Assembly (NCBI RefSeq): GCF_000769075.1
Contig: NZ_JRFC01000014.1
Span: forward strand, 390,382-454,381
Direction of reading: 5' to 3'
Length of the DNA: 64,000 nt
DNA from: Porphyromonas sp. COT-290 OH3588
GTDB lineage: Bacteria > Bacteroidota > Bacteroidia > Bacteroidales > Porphyromonadaceae
Shown here: positions 26,959 to 35,700 of the stretch, piece by piece
How the letters are laid out: each line of letters begins with the position of its first letter
How positions within the stretch are numbered: position 1 is the first letter of the stretch
The notes under the pieces: generated by a model
Databases searched by the model: none
What the model was told of the DNA's origin: nothing
Seen by the model: only the letters and a program-made list of their open reading frames with translations
Translations under genes and position numbers: made by a program

Positions 26959-29301
26959 ATGAAGAAAATTCTATCCCTTTGTCTCTTGGTTGCTCCGAGT
27001 TTACTTGTTGCCCAAGAGCAGACAGACAGCATCACCACGCACAGGCTAAACGAAGTGGAGGTAGTGGCTGACTACCTAAGAGCTCAACCTCAGCTCTCTC
27101 GCAGTAGTGTCTCACTCGACAAACTTCCGCTAAGCATCAGCAGCCTACAGGTCAATCAGCTCAAAAACCGCAATCTCTATCTCCCAACAGATGCTATCCG
27201 TTTCATCGGTGGTGGTAGTGGGATTGGCAAAAGCTATGGTGCGTTCCTACAGCTCAATGTAAGAGGATTTGACTATGCCCCTATCTCGGTAGATGGTATG
27301 AGGGACGAGCGTACGACCTTCAACTCCTACCCCCTATCGGATCTGAGCGAAGTGGAGAGCCTAGAGCTACTCAAAGGGCCAGCTTCTGTGCTACAAGGTC
27401 ATTCGGCCGTAGGGGGTGCTCTGCTCCTCTCTCGTCGCAAGGCCAAGGCCCAAAAAGAAATCGAGGCAAGCCTCAACTATGGTAGCTGGAACTATATGCG
27501 TGCCTCAGCTCTGGTTGGCAACTACCTTGGTGCTGGCTGGAGTGGTCTATTCCTAGCCACATACAGCAAAGAGGACGGTTGGAGAGATCTTGGTGACAAG
27601 ACACTCAAACTCTATGGTACACTCAACGGTAGATGGAGCAAAGACGAAGTAGATATACGAGTGAGCCACAACAATGACTTCTATGGTACCGAAACCGGTC
27701 TACCACCTACCCTATCGTCAGATGTCTACACAACCCAAGGCGACCAACTCTACCTCAAGGCAGGAGAAGTAGAGGAGCGCATTCGCAAGAACAGGAGTGT
27801 GCGCTACAACAATAGCTCCGACTTCATGTATCACCGCAATCTAAACGGCTCTGTACGTTGGGTACACACGTTTACACCCCAAATCAAATTGGTTGAGCAT
27901 GCCTCTGCCAACTGGGACGACATCGACTACTTCAGCACCGAGGAGCTTAACTATGTAACGAGCGACAAGACAGAGTATGCCCACTACTTCAAGGGTAAGG
28001 GCGGTAAGAAGCAATACATTGATCTAAGCCGTGTACAGTTTACCTTCCCATTGCGCTTCGAGCATATCGCCAAGACCTTCCAGAACCAGCTAACCCTCGA
28101 TGCCAAGTTCTATACAGGCTTCATCAAGCATAACCTGACTTCAGGAGTCGATGTGAGCTATATGCGCCGAGTAACGTACAAGGGCTACAATCTAGAGGGC
28201 AGTGACCCTGATGTGTATGGCATTACGCAACCTTGGATTGTATCGGCATACGAGCCCAAGGGTGTGGGAGAGCTCAAGAGCAAGTTTAGCAAAGCGAGCC
28301 CATCGCATACGTTCTCTAGCGGCTTCTTCGTGCAGGATATCTGGGAGTTTAGCCCTCAGATACAAGCTATGACGGCACTTAGGTACGACCTCTACAGCTA
28401 CCGCTCCTCGGGAGATATTGCTGTGGCCGACGGCAAACATTCGTTCCAAGATGTGGATACCTATCCCAACAAAATCAACGATACCGCACTGACTTATCGC
28501 CTTGGCCTAGTCTATACACCTATCAAGCAGCTAAGCCTATACAGCTCTATCGCCAATTACTTCAACCCCGATCGCACCTTCGCTAGACCCAATCGCATCT
28601 ATATCGACAATAGTGGCAACGAGATCGAGCCGAAGGCTGGAGTAGGGCTCTTCAAGCCTCGTAGTGGCTATCAGATAGAGCTAGGTACGAGAGCTACTCC
28701 GCTCAAGTGGCTTGAGCTATCGGCCTCGGTGTATCATATTCTCCAAAACAACACCATCGTTGGCCTCGGCAGAGAGGTGCGCCAAGTCAATGGTAAGGAC
28801 GTAACGTACTCTCTCACGGGGCAGATTGGGCAAATCACCTCGCAAGGAGTGGAGGCAGAGGCTAAGCTAAGCCCTATCGAAGGGCTTAACCTCTCGTTTG
28901 GTTATAGCTATACCGACGCCAAATACGGGGACAATCAGATCGACAAGTATCGTAAAAAGAACGAGAACGATGGGATCATCAAGCCCGGAACTGCCGTCGA
29001 TGGTATATCTAAGCACAAGGCTTACAGCTTGGGCGAATACACAATCCAGAGAGGTCTACTCAAGAGCCTGAGCCTAAACTACGCGTTTAGCTATCAGGGA
29101 GAGCGCAAAATCAGACAGAATCATTTCCCTGCTTATACGCTACTTGACCTTGGTATCGCCTACCAAATCGTTCAGAACCTAAGGCTAAGTGCCAATGTGT
29201 ACAACGTGCTGAACACGGAGAGCTACCAAGAGGCTCTAGGCAACCAAATGGTACCTAATAGGCCTACCAACTTCCGCATAGGCCTATCCTACAAGCCATA
29301 A
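26959..29301 (+). CDS. TonB-dependent siderophore-type outer membrane receptor
   Basis: The 780-residue protein should import a ligand such as a siderophore or haem across the outer membrane with TonB energy. A signal peptide (residues 1-19, ending LLVAQ) and a TonB-box-like RLNEVEVVADYL near 30-41 are present. A plug domain follows, with LNVRGFDYAPISVDGMRDER near 97-116 and LLKGPASVLQGHSAVGGALLL near 135, then a long barrel ending FRIGLSYKP with the terminal aromatic pattern. It lacks the N-terminal carboxypeptidase-like domain of SusC proteins and has no SusD partner, so it belongs to the siderophore-receptor group. A TTG one codon earlier is possible, but the ATG is used. It is monocistronic. 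The ligand is unknown. Confidence 0.9.
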   Translation: MKKILSLCLLVAPSLLVAQEQTDSITTHRLNEVEVVADYLRAQPQLSRSSVSLDKLPLSISSLQVNQLKNRNLYLPTDAIRFIGGGSGIGKSYGAFLQLNVRGFDYAPISVDGMRDERTTFNSYPLSDLSEVESLELLKGPASVLQGHSAVGGALLLSRRKAKAQKEIEASLNYGSWNYMRASALVGNYLGAGWSGLFLATYSKEDGWRDLGDKTLKLYGTLNGRWSKDEVDIRVSHNNDFYGTETGLPPTLSSDVYTTQGDQLYLKAGEVEERIRKNRSVRYNNSSDFMYHRNLNGSVRWVHTFTPQIKLVEHASANWDDIDYFSTEELNYVTSDKTEYAHYFKGKGGKKQYIDLSRVQFTFPLRFEHIAKTFQNQLTLDAKFYTGFIKHNLTSGVDVSYMRRVTYKGYNLEGSDPDVYGITQPWIVSAYEPKGVGELKSKFSKASPSHTFSSGFFVQDIWEFSPQIQAMTALRYDLYSYRSSGDIAVADGKHSFQDVDTYPNKINDTALTYRLGLVYTPIKQLSLYSSIANYFNPDRTFARPNRIYIDNSGNEIEPKAGVGLFKPRSGYQIELGTRATPLKWLELSASVYHILQNNTIVGLGREVRQVNGKDVTYSLTGQIGQITSQGVEAEAKLSPIEGLNLSFGYSYTDAKYGDNQIDKYRKKNENDGIIKPGTAVDGISKHKAYSLGEYTIQRGLLKSLSLNYAFSYQGERKIRQNHFPAYTLLDLGIAYQIVQNLRLSANVYNVLNTESYQEALGNQMVPNRPTNFRIGLSYKP

Positions 29302-29323
29302 GATTTGTAGCTTTTGAGTAACC

Positions 29324-29364
29324 CAAGGGGCTGTGGCTATATCAAATCTTGCCACAGCCCCTTG
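29324..29364 (+). terminator. Terminator after the TonB receptor (shared hairpin family)
   Basis: CAAGGGGCTGTGGC pairs perfectly with GCCACAGCCCCTTG around a 13-nt loop, 22 bp after the stop. It belongs to the GGGGCTGTG hairpin group; no clear U-run follows. Confidence 0.75.
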
Positions 29365-29398
29365 TAGATACTTAGGAGCGTGCGATCTGCCGTGTAGC

Positions 29399-29428
29399 TT
29401 GCACAATCGAAATAATTATCTACCTTTG
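29399..29428 (+). promoter_or_regulatory. Promoter of tRNA-Leu
   Basis: TTG-N19-TACCTTTG matches the Bacteroidota consensus. The -7 box ends 13 bp before the mature tRNA 5' end. Confidence 0.85.
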
Positions 29429-29441
29429 CGGTGCAATCGCC

Positions 29442-29525
29442 GCCCGGATGGCGGAATTGGTAGACGCGTTGGTCTCAAACACCAATGAACGCAAGTTCGT
29501 GCCGGTTCGATCCCGGCTCCGGGTA
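29442..29525 (+). tRNA. tRNA-Leu (CAA)
   Basis: Acceptor GCCCGGA pairs with TCCGGGT (one G-T pair). The D-arm is TGGCGGAATTGGTAGACGC. The anticodon loop CTCAAAC carries CAA between stems TTGGT and ACCAA. The long variable arm TGAACGCAAGTTCGT is the type II hallmark of leucine tRNA, and the T-arm is GCCGGTTCGATCCCGGC. CCA is not encoded. It reads UUG codons. There is no sign of an integrated element at its 3' end. Confidence 0.97.
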
Positions 29526-29527
29526 CT

Positions 29528-29560
29528 AAGCCTCGTTCTCGTTGGAGAATGGGGCTTTTT
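29528..29560 (+). terminator. Terminator of tRNA-Leu
   Basis: The stem AAGCC..TTCTC with GAGAA..GGCTT and loop GTTG ends in TTTTT. It starts 3 bp after the tRNA. Confidence 0.85.
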
Positions 29561-29625
29561 ACTATCCGTATCCGCCAGACCGCACACCCCAGCGTAGAAA
29601 ACCTTATTGCCCTACTACCCATACT

Positions 29626-29657
29626 TTTGCCCCCTTGGATTGAGTTGATTAACTTTG
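29626..29657 (+). promoter_or_regulatory. Promoter abutting the yihY start codon
   Basis: TTTG-N20-TAACTTTG is a full consensus match. The -7 box ends only 6 bp before the first ATG (29664), so transcription from it would start at or near that codon. Confidence 0.8.
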
Positions 29658-29663
29658 TAGTCT

Positions 29664-31037
29664 ATGACAAAAGAAAATTGGTTGAAACGAAGCATCAGAC
29701 AGATGCGCCTATGGGGCTTGAGAAGCTTCCGCTTTATTACCCTTGATATGTGGCGTCTAAGCCCTGATGAGATCCCACAACCCTTCAGGCTAATTGCCAA
29801 CACCATCAAAGTGCTATACATGGCCACCAAGAGCTTCATCTTCGACGATCTGATGAGCCGTGCAGCCTCACTCACTTATAGTACCGTCCTATCCATCGTG
29901 CCTATGCTGGCAGTAATAGTAGGTATCGCCAAGGGCTTCGGGCTACAAGCTGTAGTCCATGATGCACTTGTCGAGGCCTTTCCCGGGCAAGAAGACCAGC
30001 TATCACAGGTCTTTGTCTATGTCGAGAACTATCTTGAGCAGGTACAAGGTGGGCTCTTCATCGGCTTCGGTCTGATCGTTTTGCTCTACACCGTCTTGAT
30101 GCTGATTGCCTCTATCGAGGACGCACTCAACAGCATCTGGCAGGCACCCCATAGCCGTCCGTGGTCTAGGCGTATCCTAGACTACTTCGGGTTCTTCCTC
30201 CTACTACCGATCCTACTCACAGGCTCTAGTGTCGTGACGCTCCTCGGGACCGCTGTACGCAATATGGTTTCGCCCGATGTGATGATTATCAGCTCGGTCA
30301 TGGAGTTTTCTCTCAACCTGATCCCCTACATCTTCTCGATCGCCTCACTAGTGGCGCTCTATATGTTGCTGCCCAACGTGCGGGTACGCTTCGTCCCTGC
30401 ACTTATCTCGGGGACTCTGGCAGGTATTGCCTTCCAGATCTTCCAGTCGCTCTACATCAGCGGAGTACTCTGGATCTCACGATACAATGCTATCTATGGT
30501 AGCTTCGCTGCCTTCCCTCTACTCCTCCTCTGGATGCAGCTCTCTTGGACGATTACCCTCTTCGGGGCACAGCTCTGCTACTCGATACAAAACATTCGCA
30601 GATTCTCTTTCGGCGAGGCTTCGCTCAAGGCATCACGTCGCTACTTCGACTTCGTGACTATCCTTGTAGCCAGCAAGATCATACAGAGATTCGGCCAAGA
30701 GGGAGCCAAACCCTACCGTGCCGAATCCCTCTCTAGCGAATGCCAAATACCTCTTCGCTTGGTCGGGCAAGTACTCGCTAAGCTAGAAGAAATGGGCGTG
30801 ATCAACGAAATCGGCTATGGCGACCCCATAGAGGAGGGCTACTATCACCCTGCAGTAGACCCAGAGCTCATCTCAGTGGGCTACCTTGTAGAGAAGCTAG
30901 ATCGACATGGCTTCGAGGACTTCCGTATAGACAATGAAGAAGACTATCGCCCCCAATGGGAAGCTATGCTCATTACTCGCCAAGGCTATGAGCAGCCACA
31001 GGCAGGGATCCTACTTCGTGACCTCAAACACAGCTGA
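29664..31037 (+). CDS. YihY/BrkB-family inner membrane protein with C-terminal winged-helix-like domain
   Basis: The 457-residue protein has the YihY (BrkB) membrane domain with about six helices between residues 65 and 315. It shows LMSRAASLTYSTVLSIVPMLAV near 57, the EDALNSIWQAPHSRPWSRRI loop near 150, and the typical YGSFAAFPLLLLWMQLSWTITLFGAQL near 275. The last 130 residues are soluble and contain a helix-turn-helix-like segment (QIPLRLVGQVLAKLEEMGVINE), a common extension in Bacteroidota. The family was once called ribonuclease BN in error; transport is suspected but unproven. Translation may start at the ATG at 29703 (MRLWGLRSFRF), because the promoter touches the first ATG. It heads an operon with three further genes. 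Confidence 0.9.
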   Translation: MTKENWLKRSIRQMRLWGLRSFRFITLDMWRLSPDEIPQPFRLIANTIKVLYMATKSFIFDDLMSRAASLTYSTVLSIVPMLAVIVGIAKGFGLQAVVHDALVEAFPGQEDQLSQVFVYVENYLEQVQGGLFIGFGLIVLLYTVLMLIASIEDALNSIWQAPHSRPWSRRILDYFGFFLLLPILLTGSSVVTLLGTAVRNMVSPDVMIISSVMEFSLNLIPYIFSIASLVALYMLLPNVRVRFVPALISGTLAGIAFQIFQSLYISGVLWISRYNAIYGSFAAFPLLLLWMQLSWTITLFGAQLCYSIQNIRRFSFGEASLKASRRYFDFVTILVASKIIQRFGQEGAKPYRAESLSSECQIPLRLVGQVLAKLEEMGVINEIGYGDPIEEGYYHPAVDPELISVGYLVEKLDRHGFEDFRIDNEEDYRPQWEAMLITRQGYEQPQAGILLRDLKHS

Positions 31038-31057
31038 TCCGACACCCCTCTAGAGCG

Positions 31058-31261
31058 ATGAAGAAACTAGGTCGCCCAGCACGTCCGCATAGGCTCATAG
31101 TCAAACTCAACGAGCGAGAGCTCAAGGCCCTCGACCAGTACTGCAAGAAGTATCGGGTAGACAACCGCTCCCATTGGCTTAGAGAGCTGATGATGACGGA
31201 GATCATCAAACGTTTTGAGCTGGATGCCCCAATGCTCTTCAGTGAAGAAGAAATGAGATAA
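31058..31261 (+). CDS. Small basic protein, ribbon-helix-helix-like
   Basis: The 67-residue protein starts with a basic GRPARPHRLIVKLNERELKALDQYCKKY segment. It resembles the N-terminal strand and first helix of ribbon-helix-helix DNA-binding proteins, and a second helix (SHWLRELMMTEIIKRF) follows. It lies 20 bp after yihY, and its stop is 3 bp before the tadA ATG, so the frame is well supported by context. The DNA-binding idea rests on pattern only, and no partner toxin is adjacent. I assign no specific function. Confidence 0.75.
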   Translation: MKKLGRPARPHRLIVKLNERELKALDQYCKKYRVDNRSHWLRELMMTEIIKRFELDAPMLFSEEEMR

Positions 31262-31264
31262 GCC

Positions 31265-31711
31265 ATGCAGTGGTTGCACTACGACGATGAGTACTATATG
31301 CGCATCGCCCTCGAGGAGGCACAGCTGGCCTACGACGAGGGTGAGGTACCTATCGGAGCGGTCGTGGTAGCTGGGGGACGGGTGCTTGCTCGTGCCCACA
31401 ATAGAGTAGAGGCGCTAGGTGACCCCACGGCACACGCCGAGATGCTAGCCATCACAGCTGCCACAGAGGTAGTGGGAAGTAAGTATCTAGTAGGTTGCCA
31501 GCTGTATGTGACCATAGAGCCCTGCCCGATGTGTGCTGGTGCCATCCGCTGGGGGCGACTATCTCGTGTGATCTATGGCGCAGGCGAGGAGAAGTTCGGC
31601 TACCGCATATTCTCGCCACAGATTCTCCCGAGGTCTTGTCGTCTGACCACCGGCGTGCTAGCCGAGCAGGCAAGAGAGCTGATGCAACGCTTCTTCCGAA
31701 GCAAGCGGTAG
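31265..31711 (+). CDS. tadA: tRNA-specific adenosine deaminase TadA
   Basis: TadA converts adenosine 34 of tRNA-Arg(ACG) to inosine. The 148-residue protein shows the cytidine-deaminase-fold zinc motif: TAHAEMLAI near residue 56 with the catalytic Glu, and EPCPMCAGAIRWGRLSRVIYG near 80-100 with two Cys ligands. GEVPIGAVVV near 28 is typical of the family. The length is normal for the bacterial enzyme. It is the third gene in the yihY operon and precedes rnz by 28 bp, so two tRNA-processing enzymes are neighbours. Confidence 0.95.
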   Translation: MQWLHYDDEYYMRIALEEAQLAYDEGEVPIGAVVVAGGRVLARAHNRVEALGDPTAHAEMLAITAATEVVGSKYLVGCQLYVTIEPCPMCAGAIRWGRLSRVIYGAGEEKFGYRIFSPQILPRSCRLTTGVLAEQARELMQRFFRSKR

Positions 31712-31739
31712 CAGGCATACAACCAACTAACAAAACCCA

Positions 31740-32657
31740 ATGTCCGACTTCAACGTACATATACTTGGCTGTGGCTCAGCCTTGCCCACCGTAGCCCACC
31801 TCCCTAGCTCGCAGGTCGTAGAGCTACGAGGCAAGCTCTACATGATAGACTGTGGAGAGGGTGCACAGAGGCAGATGCGCCTACAGCGCTTGAGCTTCGG
31901 CAAGCTTGTCGCCATCTTTATCTCACACCTACACGGCGATCACTGCTTCGGCCTTCCGGGGCTAATCTCTTCGCTCGGTATGCTTGGGCGCACGGGCGAC
32001 CTACATATCATAGGCCCTGTGGGGTTAAAGCGCTTCCTTGAGCCAATCCTTGAGCTGTTCTGCGACCAAATGGCGTATCGGGTAGTGCTTACAGAAACAG
32101 ATACCCGCCAAGCACAAACCGTCTGGGAGGACAGGTCAGTGACGATCAGCACTATTCCCCTCAAGCACCGCACCCCTACGCAGGGCTATCTCTTTCGAGA
32201 GAAGGTTACCCCTCTACACCTAGACAAGGCTTCGGCAGACTTCTATGGCATTCCACTAGCTGCGTATCCTGCTATCCTGCGTGGCGAGGACTTCGTTAGC
32301 GAGGTGGGAGAAGAAGTAATCCCCAACAGCAGACTGACCAAGCGTGGGCGTGAGGCACGTAGCTATGCTTACTGCTCCGATACGTCCTATCTACCCAATA
32401 ACGCTCCACTGATCAAGGGCGTGACACTCCTCTACCACGAGGCCACCTTCCTCACTAGCGAGTCGGCACGAGCTGGCCAAACGGGACATAGCACAGCTAG
32501 AGAAGCAGCGCTGATGGCACAGAGCGCAGAAGCCAAGCGACTACTCATAGGCCATTACTCGGCACGGTACCACGCAACGGACGATTTGCTCGCAGAGGCA
32601 CGGGCGATATTCCCCTGCACAGAAGCGGCCAACGAGGGTATGTGCCTAGAGCTCTAG
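31740..32657 (+). CDS. rnz: Ribonuclease Z
   Basis: RNase Z trims the 3' trailer of tRNA precursors. The 305-residue protein opens with the family motif GCGSALPTVAHLPSSQVVEL and has the zinc-binding ISHLHGDHCFGLPGLISSLGMLGR near residues 60-82. YCSDTSYLPN lies near 212 and the GHSTAREAALMAQSAEAKRLLIGHYSARY region near 252. The length fits the short RNase Z form. None of the three tRNAs in this window encodes a full CCA, so trailer removal before CCA addition is needed here. It ends the yihY operon and faces the convergent macroglobulin gene across a hairpin. Confidence 0.95.
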   Translation: MSDFNVHILGCGSALPTVAHLPSSQVVELRGKLYMIDCGEGAQRQMRLQRLSFGKLVAIFISHLHGDHCFGLPGLISSLGMLGRTGDLHIIGPVGLKRFLEPILELFCDQMAYRVVLTETDTRQAQTVWEDRSVTISTIPLKHRTPTQGYLFREKVTPLHLDKASADFYGIPLAAYPAILRGEDFVSEVGEEVIPNSRLTKRGREARSYAYCSDTSYLPNNAPLIKGVTLLYHEATFLTSESARAGQTGHSTAREAALMAQSAEAKRLLIGHYSARYHATDDLLAEARAIFPCTEAANEGMCLEL

Positions 32658-32684
32658 CAGACAGGGAGGCGCTTCGTCAAAATA

Positions 32685-32727
32685 AGAAGCCCATAGAGGA
32701 GGTCAAACACTCCCCTATGGGCTTTCT
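32685..32727. terminator. Hairpin between convergent rnz and macroglobulin genes
   Basis: AGAAGCCCATAG pairs with CTATGGGCTTTCT with one bulged base around an 18-nt loop. It lies between two convergent stop codons and can serve both directions. Confidence 0.65.
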
Positions 32728-32746
32728 ACATGTGCGAGCTTCCTAC

Positions 32747-35700
32747 CTACTCTCTACGCTCAGCCACCTCTAGTGTGCCACCAAAGCCTGAGGTCGCAGT
32801 ATATTCGGGGGCATAAACCGATTGCGCCGAGGCCGATGTGGCTTGATAGACGCCAGAGCGCACGACATACTGCTCATACTCGACCTGATACTCGCCACGG
32901 CCAAGGCGGTCGAAGTAGAAATTGGTCATCATATCCCTTGGCTCGTAGTAGTAGCCTGCACCAGAGTGCCACACATAGCCAGAGGTTTGGCGGCGAGGTT
33001 CGGTACAGCCTAGGCGAGGATCGCTCAGAGCGACGAAGTCCATCTCTCGACTTAGCTTGAGCATGAGCTTCGTGACCAGCACATCGCCCACGGCAAGACT
33101 CTGCCCTGTGGCCAGTGGTATGAGCTTCTCTCGTCCTCCCTGCACGGCTTTGAGGTAGTGGCGTCGCTCGATCTGTAGCTCTCTGCCAGAGGCACGCTCC
33201 TCGATGCTTGGGAGCATATAGCGTGCAGTGGCCGCTCCCCAGACTTGACCCGAGTGCTGGGCTCTCGCCTCAATAGCTAGAGGATAGCTTGCTCGATCGA
33301 AGTCTTCGACGAGCCTAATGCGTTCGCCCGATTGGACTAACTCTGTGCCATCAGCTCGCCTTAGGGTCAGCTCCGTGCGATTAGGCTCACGAAGCTCCGT
33401 ACTACCAAAGCCAACGAATAGGGCATATAGAGCCTCCGCCGTAGCCGTCGTACTCTCCCAGCGAACCGAGCGCTTCTGGTTGAGCAACCACTGCTGCAAG
33501 GAGTGAAGCGTAGCCTTGTCTTCTGGAGCGAGTAGGCGTAGTGCCTCGATCATCTCCGTAACCATAGTATAGGAGCGATTAATCCACCAATAACCACCCG
33601 TGCTGATCTGAGCGAAGAATGCACCGACCTCTGCGTCGCTCAAGTGCTGACGCAGGGACTCCACGAGGAGTAGAGCCAGCGGCCTATCGTACTCAGCGAG
33701 GGCAATAGCAGCTTGTGGCTTAGCCCATAGCGGCAGCTCGTGTGCACCACGACGCAGACGCTCAAGGAAGAATCGCCTCTGGGCAACATTCGTCTCGGAC
33801 TTGGCTCGCTTATTCAACTCTAGAATATAGAGGTAGTTCAGCTCTAGGCTAGAGATCTGCCCATGTATTTGCTTAGATTTACGCTCGGCCTCTTGGATTT
33901 GCTGCATCAGCTCCGCCATAGCCTTGTCAAGTGCCTGATGCCCTCTCTGGAGCATCAGCTCGGTGCGTCGAGTATCCACTGCTCTGGGATTGAGCTGGCG
34001 TAGTCGTACCAGCTGACGCATCACATAGGTTGTCGTGTACAGACTGCCACGCATACGGGCAAACCAAGGCCATAGACCATCGCTCCCCTGTAGCTCGGCA
34101 AGCTCACGCAGTAGACGATCCTCCCGATCGCTCTGCCCTAGAGTTCCGAAAAAGGCGACCAGCGAGGCCAAACGTTTACCCTCATCTTCGCTAGCGATGA
34201 CCTTAGCCCAAGGTGTGGTCGAGAGAGGGCGCTTCAGCAGGCTATCTCTATCGTCCCTCAGACTGCCCCTCATCTCGGCACGACGCTCGGCAAGCCAATG
34301 CTGTAGCCCCGGAGTTTGAGCGACAGCCTTAGCCAAAGCCTGCCCGTAAAGCGCCGAACTGATGGAGATTGCATTGGCGAGATTGTCCTGAGCAAGGGTC
34401 GGCAAAGTCTGCAGGGCTAGGAAAAGAGGATTGCTCTCTACACGTACCTCAACCCGACCGCTATCAGGGATGAAGCCCGTCGAGGGGAAGAGCGCCGAGA
34501 GATCAACCTTGGTCTGTTCGGCAGTTAGTAGCGTAAAGGCCTCACTGCGTATCGCCTCCTCTCTAGACGAGGCGATACGCAGAGCTCGCTGCTCTCCGTC
34601 GGCGAAGCCAGAGCCGTGAGCCATCATACGCACGCCGATAGAGTCTAGCTCGAGCGACTGGTCTAGCGCAACCGAGAAGTGAAAATCCTGCGTCTGGGCA
34701 GGAGCAACCGTTAGGGGCAAACTATCTTGATGAATAATGGCCTGATCTTGGAGACGGAAGAGCTCTAGGCGTACAGAACCTGCTTGCTCTCGATCACTTA
34801 GATTCTGCACTTGCGCCGCAAGGCTTAGCTTATCTCCTAGGCGAATGAGGCGAGGCAAGTAAGGCTTGAGCATCAGCTCTCGATAGCTCTCGATGTAGGC
34901 TCTATGGTAGCCCGTATTCATATCTGCCGTATGAGCTACAAGTTCGAGACGCCAGCGGGTTAGATTGTCGGGGAGTTGAAACGACCAGCTCACCTCGCCA
35001 GACTTATCCGTGAGCATTCGAGGGCGGAAGAAAGCCGTTTCGGCGAAGTCTTGCCTCAATCCACCCTCTACGGGCGGAGCTTCAGTCGCATCATCAGCTA
35101 TATCACTGCTCTTTGCCAGCACCATAGATCTCAGTTCCTTACTTCGTGTCGCACCAGCCTCTGCCGACATCTGCATCGGTACAGCCGACCGCTCTAGTAG
35201 CATAGCATTACCACCGCCGTATTCCTCCTGCATGCTACCTAGAGGGACGAAGGACTGATGCCACACATCGTAGTCCTCGCTTTGGCTTGCCCCCCAGTTG
35301 ATTTGCCCAACCGCATTAGGCGCAAATCTATCGTTTGTCAACCCATAGGCATGGGTATAGAATGGTCTGAGCAGAGGGTGAGCATATAGCTGGGTAAATC
35401 TAAGTGGCATCACAGCGTCTAGTGCACTGTCGTACATCCACGCAGCTATGGAGGCTCGGACGGGTTTGCCCTTGTGTAAGACACGTAGCTGCCACGTTTC
35501 CTTACTGCCGGCCCTCAGCCGATCTCTAAAGCTCTGCCAGCTTAGAGTCAGCTCCTTGTCGGGTTGCACACGAGAGAAGGTAAACGTCTGTTCGTATAGC
35601 CGAGCCGAGCGCACCGTATAGAGGTACACACGCACCTGCTCAGTCGTTTCTCTTGGCAAGTCAATCATCAACTGATTGAGCGACGAAGGGCGAGGGCGAA

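Noticed and set aside
29442..29525. tRNA-Leu as a possible integration site
   Set aside because: Its 3' end is followed at once by its terminator and a core gene; there is no integrase and no repeated tRNA end nearby.
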